Source: Xylogone sp. PMI_703
Taxonomy: Eukaryota; Ascomycota; Leotiomycetes
Direction of reading: 5' to 3'
Length of the DNA: 64,000 nt
Assembly: GCA_021399445.1 (NCBI GenBank)
Contig: JAJTUQ010000007.1
Coordinates: forward strand, 1-64,000
The notes under the pieces were generated by a model, which was not told where the DNA came from, searched no databases, and worked only from the letters and a program-made list of their open reading frames with translations. This document shows positions 20,415 through 29,875 of the stretch, one piece after another. Position numbers and translations under genes: made by a program. Each line of letters opens with the position of its first letter. The first letter of the stretch is position 1.

Positions 20415-22583
20415 TTATTCCGGAGGAGCTATATCAAACTGATCTATAGTGACACTACCGTCAAGTATAACCGCCCCTATTCCTCCACCAGCATACTCGC
20501 TATCCTGCGCCTCGATGACTTTTTCGCCATCAATAAACCCCGTCAGCTTATCCCCTTCCACAAGCACGGTGATGTTGTAGCTTTTGTCTAATTCCCAACT
20601 ATAACTAGCACTAGCTAGCGGCGTTCTCGCTTCATCTTTAGCTTTGATTATAACTATATTCTTCCTATCCGAGCCAAATATGAGTCCGTAATATCGATTA
20701 AGGCCCCGCGCTCGCACTAAGACTCCAGCACCGCCAAGATTGATCCTAAACTTGGGAATTGTTACTCTATAGTCAATCCACTCTCTAGTACCGGTAATAA
20801 AGACGCCTTCTCCATGATCCTGCGCCAGATAAAATGATGAGCCAGGAAATTTCGTATGGAATGTGCTGACACTGTCAATCCATGCACGTCTCCAGAAATC
20901 ACAAGGTTTTCCAGGCTGAGGAGGTTGGAAGGGATCATTCTGTGCTGCAGTAGGCCGTTTGAGGACCATACGAGGTGTTCCGGAGTAGGATAGGGAGTCT
21001 AGCCAAATGGTTCCATTGACGTGACCACTGGGAGAAGTGAGGGCGAGACCAACTTGTTGAATTGGTTGGCTGTCGAAGGCATCGGGTATGGTCCAGGTGA
21101 TTGCTTGTTCTTGACCAGGAGAAATGGAGACACTGGGACCATCAAATGGAGAGACCGTATCAGCATCGGTATAGTGTTTCAATCTGAGCGCTACTGAAAC
21201 TACTCCGGTGTTAGCTTTGTCTCCATATACCACAGCCTTGACTGTTTGTCCGGGTGAGACAAGAGGGGCAGCCATGAGATCATATGTTTTCATTTTGACA
21301 ATCTCGGGTGGTGTGAATGTTTGTGTGAGAACTTCAACTGGTTCAAATGCGTTCGTCAATCCGTTGAGAGATATCGCGAGTCCGGGGCGGTCTCGCTCGT
21401 CTACGGATTGCTGGATTTTGGCAATATTGGGGAGTAGAGGATTATGGCTCACTACAAATCCTTGCACACTACCCGGGAGTGTGAAATGGAACTGTGCTCC
21501 ATCTTTGGGCGCCGGAGGAGGCTGCTTTCCAGCAAGTTTATAACCGAGAGATGCGATATCCAAGGCAATCCTCGCGGCATTGTTCAAAGAATATCCTCCA
21601 TCAGCACTGGAAATCAAAGCCCTATCAGCCAAAGGGCTGCGCCAGTCTGGCCCTTTATCGAAGGCCGATAAACCGTTGATGAGAGCGACCAGGCAACCCA
21701 AGTTTCCAGAATTGCAGTCTGTATCCCAGCCGCTCGTATTGATAATATGCATCGCCGAATGAAAGTCATGAGCAGCATAAAGCAGTGCACAAATCATAAG
21801 GCCATGATTTGGGACCACATGACAAACACCACAGAATTTGTCGTAGCCGTAAGTATTCTCAATGCGCTGGCGCGTTTTCTCCCAGTCTTGATCTTCCCGA
21901 ACCCATGCACGAACGTCACTGATCAATTTTGCAATTTGAGAGTCTGCAGGAACGTAAGATAAACCTACGTCTAGAAGATGATTGACATCCTTCGACACAA
22001 ACGCCTCAGCTTCCATAGCCGCCCATAGCTTGGCTGCGTGAACAGACTCTCCGTCATGACTGACTGACCCTGCCGCCTCAGCTAGCTTTGCCGCCAGTGA
22101 TGGGTTTCCTGGCGCAACCATCGCCCAGCCATCAATAAAGATTTGCGCCCCAATCTGCTCTGCAACTGTTCGACCATTTGTTTGGATGGAGCCGCTTTTG
22201 GGAGCCTTGATACCATGCTTGAGGTTCAAAAATGCAGTATGCTCTGTTGAAACCCCTCGTCCGCCCCACCAGAAGATAGATTTCTTCTCTACCGTATTGT
22301 TGAGCCATGTCTGGCCGATCTGTTCAGACGATAGATTAGGCGTGACACTATGCTCCTCCAGCGCCCTCACAAATACAAAAGTACCGGAGACATCGTCGTC
22401 TGTTACCACGAGGGGAGCTCCGACACGGTCGTGAACATAGTAACGCACTGGGCCGAGCTCTTTGAGAATACGCTGGTATGTCCATCCTTCAAAAGGGCGG
22501 CCGAGGTAAACCCCGATAAGCTTTCCCAGTACACCAGCATAGACTCTTTCTATATAGTCGGGGGGGATATCTTGCGCAGCCAT
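20415..22583 (-). CDS. ADP-ribosylglycohydrolase-like enzyme with C-terminal beta-sandwich
   Basis: Intronless 722-residue protein from ATG 22583. Residues about 10-360 are an ADP-ribosylglycohydrolase (DraG/ARH, PF03747-type) domain: G-V-L-G-K-L-I-G near residues 17-24, metal-binding T-D-D-D at 61-64, and a second acidic motif S-G-W-D-T-D-C-N-S-G-N near residue 290. Members remove ADP-ribose from proteins or small molecules using two metal ions. The other half (about 370-720) is predicted beta-rich and its last ~170 residues look like a LamG/concanavalin-type module ('R-A-R-G-L-N-R-Y-Y-G-L-I', 'V-I-I-K-A-K-D'), seen in carbohydrate-acting proteins. It has no signal peptide. It is transcribed divergently from an MFS sugar permease and may belong to a sugar-utilisation unit, so a nucleoside or glycoside substrate other than ADP-ribosyl protein is possible (inference). 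Confidence 0.82.
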   Translation of the reverse strand: MAAQDIPPDYIERVYAGVLGKLIGVYLGRPFEGWTYQRILKELGPVRYYVHDRVGAPLVVTDDDVSGTFVFVRALEEHSVTPNLSSEQIGQTWLNNTVEKKSIFWWGGRGVSTEHTAFLNLKHGIKAPKSGSIQTNGRTVAEQIGAQIFIDGWAMVAPGNPSLAAKLAEAAGSVSHDGESVHAAKLWAAMEAEAFVSKDVNHLLDVGLSYVPADSQIAKLISDVRAWVREDQDWEKTRQRIENTYGYDKFCGVCHVVPNHGLMICALLYAAHDFHSAMHIINTSGWDTDCNSGNLGCLVALINGLSAFDKGPDWRSPLADRALISSADGGYSLNNAARIALDIASLGYKLAGKQPPPAPKDGAQFHFTLPGSVQGFVVSHNPLLPNIAKIQQSVDERDRPGLAISLNGLTNAFEPVEVLTQTFTPPEIVKMKTYDLMAAPLVSPGQTVKAVVYGDKANTGVVSVALRLKHYTDADTVSPFDGPSVSISPGQEQAITWTIPDAFDSQPIQQVGLALTSPSGHVNGTIWLDSLSYSGTPRMVLKRPTAAQNDPFQPPQPGKPCDFWRRAWIDSVSTFHTKFPGSSFYLAQDHGEGVFITGTREWIDYRVTIPKFRINLGGAGVLVRARGLNRYYGLIFGSDRKNIVIIKAKDEARTPLASASYSWELDKSYNITVLVEGDKLTGFIDGEKVIEAQDSEYAGGGIGAVILDGSVTIDQFDIAPPE

Positions 22584-23337
22584 GATGAGAGCAATGGAGC
22601 GGCCGTATCCACAGCGTATTTACGAGGTTGGTTGTGCTGTTATACGTAATGAGTCCGAGTTCGGGATACCGTTTACGGCAACCTTTCTCCTCCCACTTCT
22701 TTGCATCACGAGCTTAAATGTGGGCTCGTCGCCGAACTACCGAGTAACGACCGTCTATTGGGCACACAGAAATCCGGGAAGGCATTGCTTGATAGTGCCA
22801 CAACTGTATTGGTCCTTGCCATGAGTACCAATAGAATCTACTCAGACGCATCTCGCACTTCTCGCACAAAGATGGGGAAATCTGGGGAAACCCCGCAACC
22901 TGACCAGTTCAGGCATGTAACTGCAGCGCCAGAGTCATTGAATAGTCAACATCCCCCATGATATCTCTTTCATGGCCGTTTATTCCCCGGAGAGCACCAG
23001 CCTAGGCTTGTTGGAGTTGTATATTTGCATATCATCGAGTCTGTGCCTTCTTTATTGGATCATTTCACCACTTCACAACTCGCTATTGGATGAATTGTCT
23101 TAACCAACGCATGCTAATGGCGCATAATCAACACTATCCCAGTTCAAGGCCGTCTCTTGGAGCTAATATCAACAAGGTCCATTCTTACGATTTCAAGCAA
23201 TGGTTGACCGAGAATTTGTCCCTCATTTCCAGGAAGTTTGCTCCGGTCCGGAGCTATAAAATCATGTCTGGCGAACTCACTTGATATCCAGCTCGTGCAG
23301 GGTTACGTTCATCCCCTGAGAGACAACTCCAGCGAAC
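22584..23337. promoter_or_regulatory. Divergent promoter with paired CreA-type sites
   Basis: The 754-nt region separates the divergent ADP-ribosylglycohydrolase-like and sugar-permease genes. CTGGGG at 22882-22887 and GCGGGG on the minus strand at 22891-22896 both fit the SYGGRG consensus of the carbon catabolite repressor CreA and lie 3 nt apart, the paired arrangement CreA is known to need. This suggests glucose repression of both genes. Binding not shown. Confidence 0.45.
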
Positions 23338-24984
23338 ATGGCACCGCCACAGAATCAATTTGTCGATACCATCGACCTACAGGAGATCGAGCAGTCACAT
23401 GGCTTTGACGCTGCTGCTCAGATCGCAACAGAAAATGAACACAACCTAAGCGTCCGCGAAGCGTTTCGGCGCCATCCAGCGGCGACTTTCTGGGCCATTG
23501 CCATTTCTTTCACCATTGTCATGGAAGGATATGACACTATTCTACTTTCCAACTTCTTCGCCTATCCTCAATTCGCGCAGAAGTATGGCGACTATTACCC
23601 CGATTTGAACCAGTATGTCGTCTCCGCTACCTGGCAAGTGGCCCTGAGTGTTGCACCTACCTGTGGATCAGTTATTGGATTGATGATCAACGGCTATGTG
23701 ACGGAGAAGTTTGGCCATCGCCGCGTTATTATGGCCGGGCTTGTGATCCTGTCTGGATTCATCTTCATCCCATTTTTTGCCCCTAATGTCCAGATCTTAC
23801 TTCTAGGCATGATCTTATGCGGTATTCCTTGGGGAACCTTTGGTATCATGGGCTCTTCATACGCGTCTGAGGTCTGTCCCCTAGCACTTCGTGGCTTACT
23901 GACATCCTTCGTCAACATCTGCTGGGTCATTGGTCAGCTGGTGGCCGGAGGTGTGTTGCAAGGCCTTGTGAGCAATAAGACTCAATGGGCATATCGTATC
24001 CCCTTTGCAATTCAATGGTTCTGGCCCATTCCACTCTTTATTCTGGCTTGGTTAGCACCGGACTCTCCGTGGTGGCTCGTTCGCCAAGGCCGATTAGCTG
24101 ATGCTGAACATTCGCTGAAGAGACTCTCTTCTAGCATGACTCCCGCCGAGATTCGAATGAAACTTGCCATGATGGTACATACGAACAGTTTGGAGAAAGC
24201 TATGAAAACAGAATCGAGTTACTTGGATTGCTTCCGCTCGACAAACCTGCGACGAACCGAGATTGCCTGCATGGTGCTCTCTGCTCAAAGCCTTGCCGGA
24301 GAAGCATTTGCATATGGAAGCACTTACTTCTTCACTCAGGCTGGGTTCAGTTCCTCGGACTCATACAAATTGAATTTTGGTGGATATGCGGTAGCATTCG
24401 TGGCGACATGTGGCTCATGGGTACTGATGTCCTGGTTCGGTCGTCGTACCATGATTATTTCCGGCATGACGGTGATGACTCTTATTCTCCTGGTTATTGG
24501 TGTGCTTTCATATCCAGCAGTTCACAGTAACAGTGCAACTTGGGCACAGGCTGTTTTAACCTTAGTCTGGCTTGGTGTCTATTCCCTTACGCTCGGTCCA
24601 CAGTCGTTTGCACTCGCTGCTGAGGTCTCGGCCACGAGGGTCCGCTCTCAAACGATATCCATAGCTCGGAACGCCTATAACGTAGTTCAGATCGTGACTA
24701 GCACAGTCGAACCATACCTCATCAACCCCACTAAAGCCAATCTAAAAGGGAAAACCGCATTTGTTTGGATGGCAACTTCCACTTTGACTGTTATCTGGTG
24801 CATCTTTCGTCTTCCAGAGACCAAGGGTCTGACTTACGAAGAGTTAGATATTCTCTTCGAGAAGAAGACGCCAGCTTGGAAGTTCAAGGCAACTCAAATT
24901 GATCTGATCCGGGAATCGAACAGAATCGGGGGCACTGGAGATGAAAAGGTTGCCGTGATTGATGAGCGAGAATATGCGGTTTGA
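23338..24984 (+). CDS. MFS sugar permease, alpha-glucoside type
   Basis: Intronless 548-residue transporter from ATG 23338. Twelve hydrophobic segments run from about residue 50 to 500, with a long soluble N-terminus. Major facilitator sugar-porter signatures are visible: V-M-E-G-Y-D-T in helix 1, G-H-R-R after helix 2, P-D-S-P-W-W-L after helix 6, G-R-R-T-M-I-I after helix 8, and P-E-T-K-G-L-T-Y-E-E-L-D after helix 12. The pattern resembles the maltose/alpha-glucoside permease branch (Mal-type) that co-transports sugar with protons at the plasma membrane. It shares a promoter with the ADP-ribosylglycohydrolase-like gene and converges on the GH43-like gene. The true substrate cannot be read from sequence. 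Confidence 0.88.
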   Translation: MAPPQNQFVDTIDLQEIEQSHGFDAAAQIATENEHNLSVREAFRRHPAATFWAIAISFTIVMEGYDTILLSNFFAYPQFAQKYGDYYPDLNQYVVSATWQVALSVAPTCGSVIGLMINGYVTEKFGHRRVIMAGLVILSGFIFIPFFAPNVQILLLGMILCGIPWGTFGIMGSSYASEVCPLALRGLLTSFVNICWVIGQLVAGGVLQGLVSNKTQWAYRIPFAIQWFWPIPLFILAWLAPDSPWWLVRQGRLADAEHSLKRLSSSMTPAEIRMKLAMMVHTNSLEKAMKTESSYLDCFRSTNLRRTEIACMVLSAQSLAGEAFAYGSTYFFTQAGFSSSDSYKLNFGGYAVAFVATCGSWVLMSWFGRRTMIISGMTVMTLILLVIGVLSYPAVHSNSATWAQAVLTLVWLGVYSLTLGPQSFALAAEVSATRVRSQTISIARNAYNVVQIVTSTVEPYLINPTKANLKGKTAFVWMATSTLTVIWCIFRLPETKGLTYEELDILFEKKTPAWKFKATQIDLIRESNRIGGTGDEKVAVIDEREYAV

Positions 24985-25188
24985 ACCTTACAAGCATGGC
25001 AGTATCAACGGAGCAGTATCACTAAACTGTTCCAAATGTCTACTGTGTTTACACGTACTTATCTCTGCTTTTCGAGGTATCACACAAAGAAGCATTGGGT
25101 ACTTTACTTCTATACATAATACTGTCAATTCAGCATATTGGTATAAGCTGTGTTTAAAATATGAAAAATATTCTATAGCTATAAACTA

Positions 25189-26352
25189 CTATGAACTGAT
25201 TGGCTGGATGACAGAGTAACTAATTTGTGAGCTTGACACCTCCTGCACCCCTGTTGTTAGATATAGAGGCCTCATCTCTCCGTCGTCGCTGAAGAACAGC
25301 TGTGGTCTCTCTCTCCGGTAAAAATCTATGGTTGTCCCATCGGTAAACTCAACGTTGGTAGAGAAGGCTAAAGTATTGCTATTGAATGTCCACTCTCCGT
25401 TAAATGTCCTAGCATAGGCGTGCCGACCAACCTTTGGTCCTGATCCAAAGCCCCCATCAGGTTCAATTGAGTGCAGAAGCATGTGGAAGTGGCCTCGTTT
25501 GTCTCTCCACACAAATGGATCCTCACTCGAGTTTTGAAAGACTGGGGACGCATGAAGTTTGCTATATGGACCCGTAAAGCGTGGTGCAGATGCAACATTA
25601 ATCTGCTCTGGGAAGTTCTCGCAATTATAACCACAGCCTCTATATACAAGGAGGATTTCAGCTGTCGGATGTTGTGGAGAGTATAATGGGAATGGCGATG
25701 GGTTTGTGAGATCTGCGTCCCACAAACTCTGGTTGTTCGAGCCCATCCAGACTTGTCCATGGGACGTCCATGTCTTCAAGTCTCGGGATGTCCGTACTGT
25801 AATACCACTTTCGCCATTGATGTCGTTTCCAGGTCCACAGGAGAAACTCGGTCCTTGACAGCTTGAAGGAAGATTTACGGGACAGCCAATATGATAGAGA
25901 AGGTACAATCTATCTGCTGGACTGTACACCACGGTTGGATTGTGTGCAAATGCACCTACCACCTCTTGTACAAACGTGTACGGGCCAGCGGGCCCAGTTC
26001 TCGACTCTGCCCTGATAATTCGACTAAATGGTGACCAATCGTCTAGACCACACCCGCCTTCAAACTCAGCAGCAAAGAGGTGGTATAGGTGCCTGTCCTT
26101 CGGATCTTGTATAATCTTCGATCCCCATGAAGATGTTCCTGACGCAGTGAGGTTATAACCAGTACCTCGAGTAGCAGGCAGAAGGTTGAGCTCGGAGCAG
26201 TCCGCTCCAGTCCAACCAGGGTCGCAGGTACATGTCTTGGAACGTCTACCACAGACACCGTTTAGACTGCAGTCATCATCGGTGGTACAAGCTTGTGCGA
26301 CTGATTGCAGCCCAAGGGCTGCACAGCACAGGTGCTTTATCGAGAACTTCAT
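25189..26352 (-). CDS. Secreted EGF/GH43-like beta-propeller protein
   Basis: Intronless 387-residue protein from ATG 26352. A signal peptide covers about residues 1-21 (ending A-Q-A). Residues 22-53 form an EGF-like module with six cysteines (C-T-T-D-D-D-C, G-V-C, then C-T-C-D-P-G-W-T-G-A-D-C). The rest resembles the five-bladed propeller of glycoside hydrolase family 43-like proteins: D-P-K-D-R-H-L-Y-H-L-F near residues 83-93, N-P-T-V-V-Y-S-P near 138-145, and S-E-D-P-F-V-W-R-D-K-R-G-H-F-H near 276-290. The expected acidic residues are present, but which are catalytic cannot be settled. It probably acts on plant-type polysaccharide outside the cell, with sugar taken up by the neighbouring permease (inference). 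A CreA-type site lies upstream. Confidence 0.8.
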   Translation of the reverse strand: MKFSIKHLCCAALGLQSVAQACTTDDDCSLNGVCGRRSKTCTCDPGWTGADCSELNLLPATRGTGYNLTASGTSSWGSKIIQDPKDRHLYHLFAAEFEGGCGLDDWSPFSRIIRAESRTGPAGPYTFVQEVVGAFAHNPTVVYSPADRLYLLYHIGCPVNLPSSCQGPSFSCGPGNDINGESGITVRTSRDLKTWTSHGQVWMGSNNQSLWDADLTNPSPFPLYSPQHPTAEILLVYRGCGYNCENFPEQINVASAPRFTGPYSKLHASPVFQNSSEDPFVWRDKRGHFHMLLHSIEPDGGFGSGPKVGRHAYARTFNGEWTFNSNTLAFSTNVEFTDGTTIDFYRRERPQLFFSDDGEMRPLYLTTGVQEVSSSQISYSVIQPISS

Positions 26353-27628
26353 GTTGTTAGCGCTCTATTGCCTTGAGATCTGAAGATATGGTATTGGCGT
26401 CCAACTTCATTTAAATAACTTATACCTTATCTACCCACTCTACTGACCGATTCTTTGGGTCGACCACTTCTTCGTCAGGTGTTGATCATTCCCCGCACTT
26501 TGCCCCGTAAATTCCACCGCTCCACTGCTATCCTGGCGAGCCCGGATATCAAGGGTTTAGTATAATTGATGGAGGTAGAAAGTTGCGAACAAAACTCGGC
26601 ATCATTTTCGGGAGGCGCCGGTTTTATGGTTGTATTTAACTTTAATGCAAGAACTTTAGAAGATTGTAACGTTGTTGTGGACCCTTTAAGGCCAATCTCC
26701 TGCCTATCTCTGCCTATCTCGTATTAAATAATCATGAATAACCTTGCAAATTGTGGAATGATTCCTAAACAACGAGACCGCGTGCGTAAGATAGTTTCAA
26801 TCGGTGTACAATATGGTAACAACTACTGGATTAGAGAGGCGATATATAAGTAGCTGCCTTTAAGAAATTAGCCTGAGATCTCCTCGGTGAATATTGTTGG
26901 TGGAAGTTTTCGAATCGCGCTTCTATAAGAGCGTTAGAAGCGTTCAAGGCGCGAGCCATCGTAGTCGAACGATCGAGGCGTATAGATGAATAATTTCCAT
27001 CAGAATGTGGCATGACTTGAAGGAAACATTTTCTATACAAATCCTCCAAGTTTCCTAACTATAATCTTTACAGATAGAGTGGGATGGGTCTAATTTATGA
27101 CGTTCTCAACTTGCAGAATCACATTCTTAGATATGGGCCTTTGCATTCTTGGCATAGCACCAATGCTCAGTTTAAATTGAGCTAAAACAAGTTCCCTTAC
27201 TGTTCTAGTTTGTTCATTAAACGCAAGGAATACTTGATATAATAGTAGAGGGAACCAATTTACACCAAAATTTATAACACTGCTGTCAGCGATCTATAAT
27301 AACGTTATTCAGATGCACAGTCCCTGATTTTACTATTTTTACTCTTTAAGAGGCACTTTTATACTCATTTTAGGAAACTATCCTCGTGGCCCCTCTAATG
27401 AGAATTAGTTCAGACTACTATCACTGATTACAAATGCATCAATTCATCTTGTTTGGTAATAAGGTCAGATTGTTCAGTTCCGGCAGTAATATTCTGAAGT
27501 TATTCTGTGAAGATGGAAATTCCCAATCCAAGCTCTGCTTTTTATATCGTTAAGCCTTTCCGGCTTACTCCTAAATAATAGGTGAGCCGTCGCGTAACCA
27601 AGTATGTCTCCTTATAGATCCCGAAGAT
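26353..27628. other. Intergenic, GH43-like upstream region and beyond
   Basis: Holds the minus-strand promoter of the GH43-like gene next to 26353 and then about 1 kb with only spurious ORFs. Confidence 0.4.
26491..26496 (-). promoter_or_regulatory. CreA-type site upstream of the GH43-like gene
   Basis: CCCCGC on the plus strand reads GCGGGG on the minus strand and fits SYGGRG. It is 139 nt before the GH43-like start codon. A single site is weaker evidence than the pair at 22882-22896. Confidence 0.3.
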
Positions 27629-27979
27629 CTAATCGCACACAACAGCACAAATCTCAGCAATTGTCGAAGGAGGAATGAGGCATAGAGGTGTGCTGTAAGT
27701 TCTCCAACTACCATCCTCAAAATTAACATTGACACACATCGCTTCTGGTCCTGTAGGAGTCAACCCTACGGAACCTGCTCCGGCTCCCGTCTCGACACAG
27801 TCCCCAGCCGGGTACCAGGTGTTTGAACTACCATGTGCGCAGCCAGTGTCGGAGTAGTTTTCTATGTACATGCCGTCTTCAGTCTGTCTGGCCTGTAGGC
27901 TTCTAGCATTACAAACTGGCAATGCCAGGCCAAGAATAATGGCAGTGGTGGTAATAAGAGATCGAATGAAGATTGACAT
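27629..27979 (-). CDS. Small secreted cysteine-rich protein
   Basis: Single-exon 116-residue protein from ATG 27979. A signal peptide is clear (hydrophobic residues 6-21, cleavage probably after C-N-A or further at L-Q-A). A Q-A-R site near residue 31 could be a processing point. The mature chain carries six cysteines, including a terminal C-D and pairs in D-T-G-C, G-D-C, A-M-C, L-C-L and E-I-C-A-V-V-C, so about three disulfides can form. This fits the profile of small secreted effector-like or antimicrobial-like fungal proteins. No family recognised. Confidence 0.65.
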   Translation of the reverse strand: MSIFIRSLITTTAIILGLALPVCNARSLQARQTEDGMYIENYSDTGCAHGSSNTWYPAGDCVETGAGAGSVGLTPTGPEAMCVNVNFEDGSWRTYSTPLCLIPPSTIAEICAVVCD

Positions 27980-29209
27980 GCTGGCGTTAGATTTGAGAGC
28001 GTAAAATTGATTAATTGTGAAAAGACAAGGTATTCGGAGTGACTTTCAGTAGCTTTGGAGAGCCCGTTGGCCAAGTAGTTATCTGCTCCGTACTTATAGA
28101 AAATATACATACCATGGCCTCCACTCTTGTCTCACCGTTACACTGACATATCTCTCTTTAACACGTGTACTACTCATTCAAATGTCTGTATTTCCATTAT
28201 CCCTTCCAAATGGAAGCACGTGGGTAATCTTCTCAGATTTTCGTTGGTAAGATTCTGCTTCACCGCACTTGTGCATATGGAACCTCTCAATATGGATATT
28301 GAGTATAGACTTTGAGGTCAAATTGGAGGGTTTTACGTACTTGAGTACATACGGTTCTAACTATTATCCTACCCTGTTTTAGGAACAATGCCCCTCCGCA
28401 ATTTAACAAGAGACGAGTCGCATACAAGCAATTGCCGAGAATTAGACGATACAGCAGCTTCAACGTTTATAGAAGGCGCCAAATACACAGGAGTAGCTTC
28501 TAAAGGGGTCTCTATACCCCCAGCTAAAAAGGTTGATACACGTGCTAAAGCTTATGCAGTTGTCTGGTTCGGTCTTACAGGGAGCCCTTCTCTAGCCCAA
28601 AGCTGCGCCTTAGCTATGCATTTCGGCAACGAGTAACCATACCCGTACTCCGAAGGAAGAGTATATAGATATGTCAAAACTAGGCAAGGATATTTTCTCT
28701 GAAGGCCAATTCCTTAGTATACATACGGCATACAGGACCGCATCTGAAAGTTACAGGACTCAACCCCGTCCAAGGGCGCTACAGCTCGGCTTACGCCTTC
28801 CATTCTTGGATATACGCGTAAAGACGGACATCCTTGCATTAAGACTCTTTCAGCGCAATGATGTATGCGAATATATGTAGCTGTGACACTTGAATTAGTA
28901 GTGGTATTAGAATAGATCCGGTATATCGAGTCCGTATACGTGGGCAGAACACCCAGCTTCCATGTTCCTACATGTAGCAAGGCTTTAAAAAGAAGAGATC
29001 ACTTGCAAAATCAGGAGTTATCGTGAGACTACGAACGGAGAGAAAGATTGTCAGACCACTTTTGAATTCAGGCAAAATTGGGAGGAAACACTGATGCGTC
29101 GGGGCTCAACAGTATTACGGTCTTTATTCCTTACACTACCACGATCTCTATTATTTCATACCCCTCCAAGCCTGGAAAACATGTATATTGCAGCGGTCTC
29201 AAGCCTTTC
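27980..29209. other. Intergenic with one unconfirmed small ORF
   Basis: A plus-strand ATG frame at 28388-28636 encodes 82 residues including a V-V-W-F-G-L-T-G-S-P-S-L stretch. It could be the end of a decayed gene, but no splice partner or domain was found. The remainder looks non-coding. Confidence 0.3.
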
Positions 29210-29614
29210 CTAGAGGGCACTAGCAACAATGTAGCCTCCATAGTCTCGTTGTACGAGCCTGACACCCCGATACGTCCGGATTGCTGTCACCAAATCATTC
29301 TCCGCATCGTGAATTACGAATATGATTCCTAAGTCGTCGTCGTCGAACACAGTGCTCACGTATGGCTGGAGGTCGCGGCCGATGGCGGTGCTCACGTCCT
29401 GGACTGAGTTGCCAGGGTGAAGGCAGATAGCGAAGTGTTTCGGAATGAAAGGGAAATCGCTGGAAGGTTTCTCGTCCGGAAATGGCGCCTTCCATGGGCC
29501 AAAAAGCCTCTCACTGAATAAAACAAAACTTGTGTTCTCCTTCCAGCTCAAGAATGTAATGAGGAGGCAGCCGAGAAGCAGGAGGGTTGTGATCTGAAGG
29601 GTGAGTCTAGACAT
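29210..29614 (-). CDS. Small membrane-anchored protein, weakly I9-like
   Basis: Single-exon 134-residue protein from ATG 29614. Residues 5-23 form a strong hydrophobic segment (T-L-Q-I-T-T-L-L-L-L-G-C-L-L-I-T) that could be a signal peptide or, more likely given the lack of a cleavage site, a signal anchor. Residues 58-134 are compact and alpha/beta in pattern (P-K-H-F-A-I-C-L-H-P-G, then G-I-I-F-V-I-H-D, then G-V-R-L-V-Q-R-D-Y-G-G), loosely recalling the fold of the subtilase propeptide/inhibitor I9 family. That resemblance is a guess. Good codon usage and a clean ATG support it as a gene. Confidence 0.5.
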   Translation of the reverse strand: MSRLTLQITTLLLLGCLLITFLSWKENTSFVLFSERLFGPWKAPFPDEKPSSDFPFIPKHFAICLHPGNSVQDVSTAIGRDLQPYVSTVFDDDDLGIIFVIHDAENDLVTAIRTYRGVRLVQRDYGGYIVASAL

Positions 29615-29875
29615 TGGGAGAAAGACGAAGAAACGTGAGGGAAGTCGCGAGAAAATGAGAGGTGGAAATGTAGTCTCGGTATCGTAAATACTTAAAAGAA
29701 GTTGTACAAAAAACTAGCTGATCGAAGATGACCATCTATCTTGAGATACACTACATGTATGACGAGCAGGTCCGTGCCGCAGTAGCCACCCGTCCGACTC
29801 CGTCAAGGGCGCGGAACTGGTTGGTGCGGTTGCAGGATCCCGAAATGGTAATTTACTTGAAATCTCCGGTAGCAC

